A stretch of 64,000 nucleotides of DNA from Candidatus Allofournierella merdipullorum (GTDB taxonomy: Bacteria; Bacillota; Clostridia; Oscillospirales; Ruminococcaceae), in assembly GCA_019116345.1 (NCBI GenBank), contig DXBV01000025.1, forward strand, positions 30,598 to 94,597, read 5' to 3'. The notes beneath the pieces are model-generated. The model had not been told where the DNA came from, did no database searches, and saw nothing but the letters and a program-made list of their open reading frames with translations. A program made the position numbers and the translations under genes. Position 1 is the first letter of the stretch, and every line of letters begins with the position of its first letter. This document shows, one piece after another, positions 49,288-56,706 of the stretch.

Positions 49288-49406
49288 GGCAAGATTTTTT
49301 GGAAAAATGCAAGATTTCATGCAAGATAATTGGAGGCTGTTTTGCCAGATGAACACTGGATTTCCGCCCCGGCACCGGAAAACAGATTTCGACAAATGCA
49401 AGATTT
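49288..49406. repeat. Four TGCAAGAT-type boxes, copy 1
   Basis: GGCAAGATTT (49288), TGCAAGATTT (49308), TGCAAGATAA (49320) and TGCAAGATTT (49397) are spaced 20, 12 and 77 bases. The same four occur with spacing 19, 12 and 77 in the second module. They could be arm-type recombinase sites or operators for the adjacent HTH protein. Confidence 0.65.
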
Positions 49407-49514
49407 TGGGCCGATTTTGTGTAGTATCTTTCCAAGTTTCAACAATTTGTATAGTTTTGGTGAAAAACATAGTGGTTCTTCGGGTCCAAATTCAAAACAA
49501 AGGAAAACCCCAAA

Positions 49515-50153
49515 ATGAAGAAAACGAACCTCTTTCAGGACGCCCTCGAGCGGGAAATCCAGGACCTGCTGGCCCCCTATCCCGACCCCATGGGCCGCAC
49601 CGACTTCCGCAAAGCCTGCCGCATCGGCACCCGCACCTCGCTGTACCTGCTGCAAAGCGGCCTGGTGCCCTGCGAGAACACCGGCAAGCAGACCCGCTGC
49701 TACAAGATCGCCAAGGCCGACGTGGCCGCCTACCTGCGCCGCCGCCTGGCCGAGCCGGCGTACTACACCCCGCCCAGCGGCTGGTACAAGAACTACCCGA
49801 ACCACAAGCCCCCAGCCTTCGGCCTGAACGGGGCGCTCCTGCTCACCGACGCAACCCGTCAGCGTGTGCGCCGCTGGTACGAGCAGCTGCTGGTCCGCCA
49901 GCCCGACGTGCTGGACGCCCGCCAGATCGCCCGCATCACCGGCTACGGCGCCCGTACCGTCAGCCACTGGTGCAACGAAGGCCGGCTCAAAGCCTTCTCC
50001 CACCAGCACACCTATAAGGTGCCCAAAGAGTGGCTGCTGGAGTTTCTGACATCCGAGGACTACAACAGCATCACGAGAAAGAGCAAGGAGCACTACGCCA
50101 TGATCGCGGCGGTGGGGACGAAGAAACGTGGAAAAAAGGCGATAGTTAATTAA
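49515..50153 (+). CDS. Tandem excisionase-like helix-turn-helix protein (island module copy 1)
   Basis: 212 aa. AAAGGA lies about 10 bases before the ATG. The N-terminal domain (about 20-80) has TDFRKACRIGTRTSLYLLQSGLVPCENTGK, then CYKIAKADVAAYLRRR. The second (about 130-180) has DARQIARITGYGARTVSHWCNEGRLKAF, then YKVPKEWLLEFL. Both follow the winged helix-turn-helix pattern of excisionases/MerR-like proteins. It is probably a DNA-binding directionality or regulatory factor of the element. It lies 370 bases from the att-like repeat and just after the repeated boxes. A frameshifted relative sits in the second module 13 kb away. The C-terminal tail is basic. Confidence 0.75.
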   Translation: MKKTNLFQDALEREIQDLLAPYPDPMGRTDFRKACRIGTRTSLYLLQSGLVPCENTGKQTRCYKIAKADVAAYLRRRLAEPAYYTPPSGWYKNYPNHKPPAFGLNGALLLTDATRQRVRRWYEQLLVRQPDVLDARQIARITGYGARTVSHWCNEGRLKAFSHQHTYKVPKEWLLEFLTSEDYNSITRKSKEHYAMIAAVGTKKRGKKAIVN

Positions 50154-50272
50154 AAGTCTAATAATTTTAACATCAGAATTAGTTCAGTTCTATGCCTAAT
50201 TAGAACGGCAAATCTTCTTGTGGATGTACTTCTTTTTCCTTTATGAGTTCTTCAATAATATCTGCCGAGCAA

Positions 50273-50434
50273 TTAAGCAGCAACTCTTTTAATACAACCT
50301 TCTTCAAGTAGTTCTCGAAGGATACCACAAAGTACTTCACTTTCTTTATGAGAATATTTATCAAAGCGCGTGCACAGTATCTTCGTTGGATTATTCTTGT
50401 TCTCTTGGAAAACTACGTTCACTTCTTCAATCAT
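50273..50434 (-). CDS. Small AT-rich ORF, probably decayed
   Basis: 53 aa (MIEEVNVVFQENK... to KRVAA), too short to stand alone with confidence. AGGAAGG lies before the ATG. Near its end another frame stays open to 50200 and reads ELLLNCSADIIEELIKEKEVHPQEDLPF, which looks more like a natural acidic C-terminus, so a frameshift may have split one small gene of about 78 codons. Base composition is much more AT-rich than the surroundings. No family is recognised. The rest of 50154-50583 holds only a terminator. Confidence 0.35.
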   Translation of the reverse strand: MIEEVNVVFQENKNNPTKILCTRFDKYSHKESEVLCGILRELLEEGCIKRVAA

Positions 50435-50459
50435 GATTGACCTTCCTCAGCTTGGGGCT

Positions 50460-50496
50460 ATAAAAGCCCCGTTCAGTACAGGTCTGAACGGGGCTT
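50460..50496 (-). terminator. Terminator of the GntR-SDR operon
   Basis: A perfect 13-bp stem (AAGCCCCGTTCAG with CTGAACGGGGCTT) around 7 nt gives TTTTATAG on the minus strand, about 90 bases after the SDR stop. Confidence 0.8.
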
Positions 50497-50583
50497 CCTC
50501 TAAATTACTTTTCTGTTCTGTGTCGACTTTTGCTTGGCAAATGCAATCGAGCTTTTTGGTTGGATTGCCTGCATTTTTTGCAT

Positions 50584-51357
50584 TCAGATACAGGGCATCA
50601 CGTTACCGCCGCATACCGGCAGATACGCCCCGGTGATAAACCCCGCATACTCTGAGGCGAGGAAGCAGACCGCATCCGCGATTTCGTCATCGGTGCCCCG
50701 GCGGCGCAGTGGAACAGCGGCAATATAGTCGGAATCATCGCCCAGTTCATCCCGATGCAGCCGCCACTTCTCACTGAGCGTCCAGCCCGGAGCTACCTCG
50801 TTGACAGTGATACCGTGCATGCCCACTTCTTTGGCCAGCACCTTGTATACGCCATCCATTCCCCGCTTGCCCGCAACATATGCAGACTGTTTCGGCAGCA
50901 TCGACATGGAGCACTCTGTGTTGATGGCAATGATGCGCCCCCGTTTTTTTTGAATCATATCGGGCACAAACGCCTTCGCCATCAAAACCGCCTGCAGCAC
51001 AGAGGAGCGGAACTGAGATTCATATGCGGCAATATCCTGGTCCAGCACAGTCTGCCATTTATGGAAAGCTACTGCGTTGTTTACCAGAATATCCACCGTT
51101 CCCAGGCCGCACCCCACCTCTTCTTTCATTCTCTGTACCGATTCCGGGTCGCTCACATCCGCCTGCGCGGGAAACGCCTGCACACCATAGTTCTCTTCCA
51201 GTTCTCTGCACAGCCGCTCTGCCACTTCTTTTTGGGAATGGTAGCAAACAGCAACATTTGCGCCGCATTCCGCCAGCCCGCGGCAGATCGCGCGGCCCAA
51301 CTCGCCTGTAGCGCCGGTGACCAGGGCATTCTTCCCCGTAAGGTCCAATACTTTCAT
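50584..51357 (-). CDS. Short-chain dehydrogenase/reductase (SDR)
   Basis: 257 aa. The ATG at 51357 (MKVLDLTGKN) follows AGAGGTG; the frame can start eight codons earlier but without a site. Cofactor motif TGATGELG (TGxxxGxG), DILVNNAV (NNAG-like), and catalytic Ser/Tyr/Lys as INTECSMSML then Y-V-A-G-K (YxxxK). A C-terminal GITVNEVAPGW and the FITGAYLPVCGG end match classical SDRs that oxidise sugars or sugar acids. It lies directly downstream of the GntR gene and divergent from the kinase/aldolase operon, so a sugar oxidation or reduction step is probable. Confidence 0.9.
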   Translation of the reverse strand: MKVLDLTGKNALVTGATGELGRAICRGLAECGANVAVCYHSQKEVAERLCRELEENYGVQAFPAQADVSDPESVQRMKEEVGCGLGTVDILVNNAVAFHKWQTVLDQDIAAYESQFRSSVLQAVLMAKAFVPDMIQKKRGRIIAINTECSMSMLPKQSAYVAGKRGMDGVYKVLAKEVGMHGITVNEVAPGWTLSEKWRLHRDELGDDSDYIAAVPLRRRGTDDEIADAVCFLASEYAGFITGAYLPVCGGNVMPCI

Positions 51358-51377
51358 CACACACACCTCTTTGACAT

Positions 51378-52142
51378 TCACAGCGACTGACCGTTGTAAA
51401 GCGTCACGGTAAAACGGTTTCTGTCTCCTCTGTAATGGGCAACGGAATACTCAATGGGCACGCCCTGCTGGTCATATCCGATGGTTTTCACAAAGCAGAT
51501 CGCCGCCCCTTTCGGCACATCCAGCAGCTTTGCGATATGTACATCTGCATTGACCGCTTCGATCTGTCGTTTCGCACAGTAGACGGGGGTATTATATTCC
51601 GTTTCCAGCGTGTCATAAAGGGAGTTGCTCTCAAAATCAACTTTTGCGATTCCTTCAAACCGCTTATAGGGCAGATACGTCTCAAGATACACCAACGGAA
51701 ACCCATCTGCGGAGCGAAGACGTTCCAGATAAAAGCACGGCTCTCCCAAAGGCAGGCCCAACTGCTCATTGACGTTCGTATTGTCAATGATTATTTTTTT
51801 CCGCAGCACCTGGGTGGAAGGTTTCATTCCGGCCTGATGCATCTCGCTGGAAAAATTCTGCAGCCGCTTCAGGAAGTCTCCGGAGACCTTCGGGTTGGCC
51901 ACATAGACAGCATGCCCCTGGTTCCGCGCCAGATACCCCTCGGAAACAAGCGTTGTGAGCGCCTGATGCACGGTAGGGCGGCTGAGATGCAGCAGATCGC
52001 AGAGCTGCGTTTCCGGCGGTATCTGCTCGCCGATCTGCAGCTGCTTCTGCTTTATGGCCCGTTTAACTGCTTCCTTTAATTGGAAGTACAACGGAATGGG
52101 GACGGACCGGTCTATAACGATTTGTTCCCAAAATCCATTCAT
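51378..52142 (-). CDS. GntR/UTRA transcriptional regulator
   Basis: 254 aa. Residues about 10-78 form the winged helix-turn-helix (PLYFQLKEAVKRAIKQKQLQIGEQIPPETQLCDLLHLSRPTVHQALTTLVSEGYLARNQGHAVYV by segments). Residues about 95-245 form the UTRA effector domain (CFYLERLRSADGFPLVYLETYLP and IEYSVAHYRGDRNRFTVTL), which binds a phosphosugar or similar. Three TGTAATT-type sites lie in its divergent promoter region, so it should repress both directions. The SDR gene follows 20 bases after. Confidence 0.92.
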   Translation of the reverse strand: MNGFWEQIVIDRSVPIPLYFQLKEAVKRAIKQKQLQIGEQIPPETQLCDLLHLSRPTVHQALTTLVSEGYLARNQGHAVYVANPKVSGDFLKRLQNFSSEMHQAGMKPSTQVLRKKIIIDNTNVNEQLGLPLGEPCFYLERLRSADGFPLVYLETYLPYKRFEGIAKVDFESNSLYDTLETEYNTPVYCAKRQIEAVNADVHIAKLLDVPKGAAICFVKTIGYDQQGVPIEYSVAHYRGDRNRFTVTLYNGQSL

Positions 52143-52257
52143 AAAGACTACCGTGCCAACCGCCGCGCCTGCGGTTGCCTTTCTTTAAAATTGAGCCGTC
52201 GGCAGAACGCTTCCTCACGCCCGGCCCTGTTCCGAAAGTAAAAATGAATCAAAAGTA

Positions 52258-52280
52258 TGTAATTACACCACAATGTAATT
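52258..52280. promoter_or_regulatory. GntR operator and half-site
   Basis: TGTAATTACA (52258-52267) is a perfect palindrome, with a second TGTAATT at 52274-52280. They lie just downstream of the minus-strand promoter, so they fit autorepression. Confidence 0.7.
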
Positions 52281-52282
52281 CT

Positions 52283-52311
52283 ATTATACTCGTTCGTCGT
52301 TTTTTGGTCAA
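52283..52311 (-). promoter_or_regulatory. Promoter of the GntR-SDR operon
   Basis: On the minus strand TTGACC (52311-52306) and consensus TATAAT (52288-52283) are spaced by exactly 17 bp. Confidence 0.85.
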
Positions 52312-52347
52312 TAGTGCACAATAAATTATTTTGAACAAGAAAAAGTA

Positions 52348-52377
52348 TTGACATATTATCGAACAAAGTGTTATGCT
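52348..52377 (+). promoter_or_regulatory. Promoter of the sugar catabolism operon
   Basis: Consensus TTGACA (52348-52353) and TATGCT (52372-52377) are spaced by 18 bp, and the -10 lies within the GntR palindrome. Confidence 0.75.
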
Positions 52378-52390
52378 GTAATTACAGCAT
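52373..52390. promoter_or_regulatory. GntR operator over the -10 element
   Basis: ATGCTGTAATTACAGCAT is a perfect 18-bp palindrome whose centre, TGTAATTACA, equals the site at 52258. Occupancy would block the plus-strand promoter. Confidence 0.8.
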
Positions 52391-52432
52391 TAAGCAAAGC
52401 ATTTCTCACCGTACTGCAAAGGGTGTGTGTAC

Positions 52433-53131
52433 ATGGATACCAAAGAAAAAGTTCTGCAGTTTGCAAAGCGCTTCGATCATACTCTTCTCCGGCCAAACGC
52501 CACCTTCGAAGATTTTCAGGCGTTCTGCAGCGATTGCCGGGCCCACAATTTCCGAATGGCCGCGATCAACTCCGCTCCGGTGGCCTTCTGCCGCTCGCTG
52601 TTGGAGGGCAGCGGTGTTCGGGTCGGGGCCGCCATCGGCTTCCCTCTGGGGCAGACCCCGCTGGAAGCAAAGGTGTTTGAAGCCCAGCAGGCCATCCGAC
52701 AGGGCGCAGATGACATTGATTATGTAATCAACATCACCGCACTCAAAGCAAAGGACTATTCCTATATTATGCGAGAGATGGATCAGATCGTTTCTCTTTG
52801 CAGAAAATGCGGCACGATCTCCAAAGTCATTTTCGAGAACTGTTATCTGACCGCCGAGGAGATCGCAAAAATGGCCGAGATCGCGCTGCAGATCGGGCCT
52901 GATTTCATCAAGACCTCCACCGGTTTCGGCACATCCGGCGCCACGGTGCAGGATGTGCGGCTGATGAAGTCGGTGGTAGGAAACGCGGTAAAAATCAAAG
53001 CCGCCGGCGGCATTGCGCATCTCGAGGACTGTTTTGCTCTGATCGACAGCGGTGCAGAGTGCCTGGGAAGCAGCCATTCCGTGGATATTTTGAACGAATA
53101 TAAAGACTATCTGAGCAGGCAGGGATCATGA
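52433..53131 (+). CDS. deoC: DeoC-family aldolase
   Basis: 232 aa. The ATG at 52433 (MDTKEKVLQ) has AAAGGG about 9 bases upstream. Class I aldolase motifs of DeoC are intact: FDHTLLRP, DDIDYVINI (acidic residue for proton relay), FIKTSTGFGTSGAT with Schiff-base K160, and VKIKAAGGI with the second Lys. Typical length is 220-260. DeoC cleaves deoxyribose-5-phosphate to acetaldehyde plus glyceraldehyde-3-phosphate, but it here precedes an AlsK-like kinase and an isomerase, so a related aldehyde-sugar phosphate may be the substrate. It overlaps the kinase gene by an ATGA junction. Confidence 0.85.
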   Translation: MDTKEKVLQFAKRFDHTLLRPNATFEDFQAFCSDCRAHNFRMAAINSAPVAFCRSLLEGSGVRVGAAIGFPLGQTPLEAKVFEAQQAIRQGADDIDYVINITALKAKDYSYIMREMDQIVSLCRKCGTISKVIFENCYLTAEEIAKMAEIALQIGPDFIKTSTGFGTSGATVQDVRLMKSVVGNAVKIKAAGGIAHLEDCFALIDSGAECLGSSHSVDILNEYKDYLSRQGS

Positions 53132-54057
53132 TGTCAAACACGGATCAGCAGATCGGCATCGATATCGGCGGCACCCATCTCCGCATCGGAATCGTCCGGG
53201 ACGGAACCGTTGTATCCTGTGGGGTTTATCGCAGCGCGGAGGTGTTCGCATCAGGCCATGCTGCAGACGCACTGGTTTCACTGATACGCCGGTATGCAGA
53301 CACTGCGGGCGGGTCTGTTCAGGCAGTGTCCATCGGCATACCTGGTTCTGTGTGCAACGACCATCGAACCATCTACTGCACCCCCAATCTTTTTGCCCCG
53401 GACGGCAGCCATCTGTTTGAAAATTATGATCTGGCTTCGCCTCTGGAACAGGAATTGGGCATTCCGGTTTACCTGAACAAAGACGTGAACAATCTTTTGC
53501 GCTTCGACATGGCCCTTCGTCCTCACCCTGAAAAGGAGATTCTGCTGGGCGCATATATCGGAACGGGATACGGCACGGCAGCTTCCGTGTTCGGAAATGT
53601 TTTGGAGGGCGCTCACGGCGTGGCAATGGACATGGGCCACATGCCCCTTTATCATGCACGCCAAAAATGCTCCTGTGGCAAAACCGGATGTGCGGAAGCC
53701 TATGCGTCCGGCCTGCAGCTGACCCGGCTTCAGCGCAAATTTTTCCCAAAAACGCCCCTTGAATACATCTTTCTCGAGCACAGCGGCGACGAGGTCATTC
53801 AAGAGTTCATTTACGCATGTGCCCTGCCTTTGGCGACGTTGGCCGGCGCCTTTGACCCTCACGCAATCATCATTGGTGGCGGTGTGACAGAGATGGAAGG
53901 GTTTCCGCGCGAGCTGCTGGAGCGGCTGATTCTGGAACACGTTCCCCTCGCTGTAAGTGATCGCCACCCCTGTTTTTACTACTCACCGAACCGGGCGGAC
54001 AAAGGCGTGATCGGGGCGGCACTCTACGCACAGCAGCAAGGGAAGAAAGAGGTTTGA
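53128..54057 (+). CDS. alsK: ROK-family sugar kinase, D-allose kinase-like
   Basis: 309 aa. ATP motif IGIDIGGTHLRIG, catalytic region VSIGIPG, then DVNNLLRFDM (D as base), and GAYIGTGYGTAASV. The zinc site is CSCGKTGCAE (CxCGxxGCxE). Several stretches, such as the RTIYCTPNL and GAHGVAMDMGHMPL regions, resemble E. coli AlsK more than glucokinases. It should phosphorylate an aldohexose at C6. The start overlaps the aldolase stop, and the isomerase gene follows within 5 bases. The exact sugar is not certain. Confidence 0.85.
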   Translation: MMSNTDQQIGIDIGGTHLRIGIVRDGTVVSCGVYRSAEVFASGHAADALVSLIRRYADTAGGSVQAVSIGIPGSVCNDHRTIYCTPNLFAPDGSHLFENYDLASPLEQELGIPVYLNKDVNNLLRFDMALRPHPEKEILLGAYIGTGYGTAASVFGNVLEGAHGVAMDMGHMPLYHARQKCSCGKTGCAEAYASGLQLTRLQRKFFPKTPLEYIFLEHSGDEVIQEFIYACALPLATLAGAFDPHAIIIGGGVTEMEGFPRELLERLILEHVPLAVSDRHPCFYYSPNRADKGVIGAALYAQQQGKKEV

Positions 54058-54061
54058 CGAT

Positions 54062-54655
54062 ATGGCAAACAAAATCCCATTCGAACTGCCCGCCGCCGTT
54101 GATCTGCTCCACCTTCCGGAGCAGCAGATCAAGCGGCGTCATCTGCGGGACCTGGCAGGCCTGTTTCTCGACTCGGAAGCTGAAGGCGCCCTGCAGACCA
54201 CCGACCCCTGCATCTATGCCAGCAGCGATCTGTCGTTCCCAGTGACCGATGGTGATATTGCCTTTGGCATCAGCACAGTGTTTCCCGGCCAAATCGGAGA
54301 GGAGTACTACATGACGTTTGGCCACGCCCACGCCGTGCAGAACACCGCCGAAGTCTACTTTGGCTTTGAGGGGAGCGGTCTGATTCTGATGGAGGCGATC
54401 CACGGGAATGAATGGGCCGCGATGCCCCTGACTCCGGGGCAGGCGGTATATGTTCCCAAGGGGTTTTACCACCGCAGCATCAACACGGGAGACGCCCCGT
54501 TTGTGTTTTTCTTTTCCTATCGCTCGGATGCCGGGCACGATTATGACTCGATCCGAAAGCGCGGCTTCCGCCACAGAGTTCTGCAGCGGAACGGTCGGCC
54601 GTGCGTGGTCGAAGCAACATCTTTCAGCAAAAACGGTCGGGAGGTGCCAAAATGA
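54062..54655 (+). CDS. Cupin-type phosphoglucose isomerase-like protein
   Basis: 197 aa. The cupin core reads YYMTFGHAHAVQNTAEVYFGFEGSGLILME, with the H-x-H and E metal ligands, then VYVPKGFYHRSIN (final His). This matches the archaeal-type glucose-6-phosphate isomerase family (GPI, PF06560 pattern) that binds a metal and interconverts aldose- and ketose-phosphates. Following a sugar kinase, it probably isomerises the phosphosugar that kinase makes. It overlaps the permease gene by an ATGA junction. Confidence 0.85.
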   Translation: MANKIPFELPAAVDLLHLPEQQIKRRHLRDLAGLFLDSEAEGALQTTDPCIYASSDLSFPVTDGDIAFGISTVFPGQIGEEYYMTFGHAHAVQNTAEVYFGFEGSGLILMEAIHGNEWAAMPLTPGQAVYVPKGFYHRSINTGDAPFVFFFSYRSDAGHDYDSIRKRGFRHRVLQRNGRPCVVEATSFSKNGREVPK

Positions 54656-55605
54656 GATCTGTGACTCGGGGCAAAAGCGAATCTCAATTCACGTTGCGGC
54701 TCGCGCAAAGAGGAAAGCTTGCGCTGCGTCATTGGCAGTTATATGTTCTGATGCTGCCCTTGATCGTCTTTTTCATCCTGTTTAAATATGTCCCCATGTA
54801 TGGCATCCAGATTGCGTTCCGCGATTTCTCTCCAACGCTGGGCTTTTGGAACAGCCCCTGGGTAGGCTTGCGGCATTTCCAGCGTTTTTTCTCTTCGCCG
54901 GATTTCAAGATTGTCATCAAAAACACCCTGACCATCAGCTTGTTGAATCTTGCGTTCGGCTTCCCGCTTCCCATCATCATTTCTCTTTTGCTGAATCAGG
55001 TACGGGCCAGGCGGTATAAGCATCTGGTCCAGAACATGATCTACGCGCCCTACTTCATCTCCACGGTTGTCATGGTGGGTATCCTGCAGGCGTTTCTGTC
55101 GCCCAGCACCGGTATCATCAACCAGATTCTCATCAAGCTTGGAGGCGAATCCATCTTCTTTATGGGTGAACCTCAATATTTTAAAGCGATCTATGTAATC
55201 AGCGAAATATGGCAGACTACCGGTTGGGGCACCGTCATCTATCTGGCAGCGCTCTCTGGGGTGTCGCCAGATTTGTATGAGGCAGCCGTGGTGGACGGCG
55301 CTACCAAGTGGCAGCGAATGATTCGCATCGACTTGCCCTGCATCATGCCGACCGCGATCATCCAGCTGATTCTCTCCACCGGAAAAATGTTCTCCATCGG
55401 GTATGAAAAGATTTTCCTGATGCAGAACAGTCTGAACCGCACAGTGTCCGAAGTGATCTCCACTTACGAGTACAAACAGGGCATCCTGCAGTCACAGTTC
55501 GGTTATTCCGCAGCGATCGGTCTGTTCAACGCAGTCATCAATCTTGTGATACTGCTCACGGTGAATTATCTGGCCAACAAATACAGCGAAACATCGCTGT
55601 GGTGA
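54652..55605 (+). CDS. Sugar ABC permease (LplB-like)
   Basis: 317 aa. The ATG at 54652 (MRSVTRGK) follows GGGAGGTG, 6 bases before; the longer frame to 54601 lies inside the isomerase gene. N-terminal WQLYVLMLPLIVFFILFKYVPMYGIQIAFRDF is the LplB hallmark, and PDLYEAAVVDGATKWQRMIRIDLPC is the EAA loop. About six membrane segments are expected. It pairs with the next permease. The basic N-terminal 30 residues are cytosolic. Confidence 0.92.
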   Translation: MRSVTRGKSESQFTLRLAQRGKLALRHWQLYVLMLPLIVFFILFKYVPMYGIQIAFRDFSPTLGFWNSPWVGLRHFQRFFSSPDFKIVIKNTLTISLLNLAFGFPLPIIISLLLNQVRARRYKHLVQNMIYAPYFISTVVMVGILQAFLSPSTGIINQILIKLGGESIFFMGEPQYFKAIYVISEIWQTTGWGTVIYLAALSGVSPDLYEAAVVDGATKWQRMIRIDLPCIMPTAIIQLILSTGKMFSIGYEKIFLMQNSLNRTVSEVISTYEYKQGILQSQFGYSAAIGLFNAVINLVILLTVNYLANKYSETSLW

Positions 55606-55636
55606 TTCAGACAGTGAAAGGAGGACGTGTTGAGCC

Positions 55637-56530
55637 ATGCCGACGAAGAGGATACGCCGTCCGCGTGCGGACGTCGTTTTTGACATCATAAACTATGCCG
55701 TGCTGTTTCTGGTTCTTCTGATTGTTTTTTACCCGCTCTATTTCATTGTCATCGCCTCGTTCAGCGACCCCAACGCCGTGTATACCGGGCAGGTGCTGTT
55801 CGCCCCGAAGGCCATCACCTTTGAGGGCTATCAGCATATCCTACAGGACAAGCTGATCTGGACAGGCTACCTCAACACTTTTGTTTATACCTTCACTGGT
55901 ACCCTCATTAGCGTGTGCATCACGATTGCCGGCGCCTTTGCTTTGTCCCGGCCGAACCTGCCCGGCAGCGGCATCATCCTGCGGCTGATCGTTTTCACAA
56001 TGTTTTTTTCCGGCGGATTGATTCCTTCTTACATGCTGGTCCAAAATCTGAATATGGACAACACCATGTGGGCACTTATTCTTCCGGTGGCAGTATACCC
56101 TTGGAATCTGATTGTCGCCCGGGCTTTCTTCAAGAGCTCCATCTCTGAGGAACTGTATGAGGCGGCCTATCTGGACGGTTGCTCTGACTTCGCCACATTC
56201 TTCCGCATCGCACTACCGCTTTCCAAGGCGATCATTGCCGTGATGGTGCTTTATTATGCGGTGGGACTTTGGAACTCCTACTTCCCGGCTATGCTCTATT
56301 TAAAGGACGAACTGAAATACCCGCTGCAGCTGGTGCTTCGCAATATGCTGATCGAGAACAACATGTCCTCGCAGATCATGGTCTCGGAAGCACTGATCAA
56401 CCAGCAGCGCATTGCAGATTTGATGAAATACGGCGTGATCATCGTTTCGAGTCTGCCGGTCCTTATCATGTATCCTTTTGTGGAAAAATATTTTGCCAAA
56501 GGCGTTATGCTGGGAGCTGTTAAAGGCTGA
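55637..56530 (+). CDS. Sugar ABC permease (LplC-like)
   Basis: 297 aa, AAAGGAGG before the ATG. VFDIINYAVLFLVLLIVFYPLYFIVIASFSDP opens it, the EAA loop is EELYEAAYLDGCSDFATFFRIALPL, and VEKYFAKGVMLGAVKG is the typical C-terminus. No ATPase gene is present, so an MsmX-like ATPase elsewhere is needed. It resembles the permease at 27066-27980 in class but not closely in sequence. Confidence 0.92.
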   Translation: MPTKRIRRPRADVVFDIINYAVLFLVLLIVFYPLYFIVIASFSDPNAVYTGQVLFAPKAITFEGYQHILQDKLIWTGYLNTFVYTFTGTLISVCITIAGAFALSRPNLPGSGIILRLIVFTMFFSGGLIPSYMLVQNLNMDNTMWALILPVAVYPWNLIVARAFFKSSISEELYEAAYLDGCSDFATFFRIALPLSKAIIAVMVLYYAVGLWNSYFPAMLYLKDELKYPLQLVLRNMLIENNMSSQIMVSEALINQQRIADLMKYGVIIVSSLPVLIMYPFVEKYFAKGVMLGAVKG

Positions 56531-56595
56531 CCCGAAACCGAACACTCTATGCATTATATGCCCAACTACAGCAAGGACGGTGGTGATGGATATCT

Positions 56596-56617
56596 GGCGC
56601 AGCGCCGGCGCTGCGCC
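56596..56617. repeat. Perfect 22-bp palindrome between permease and binding-protein genes
   Basis: GGCGCAGCGCC is followed immediately by its exact complement. There is no T run. It may stabilise the upstream mRNA or dampen transcription between the two genes. Confidence 0.65.
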
Positions 56618-56706
56618 GCTGCATGATGAGCAGGCTGCCTGGCCAAAGCGCCCGGAGCGACAAACGGAAAACAATTCACTGCATCGATTTTAAAAGGAGG
56701 AGAAAA

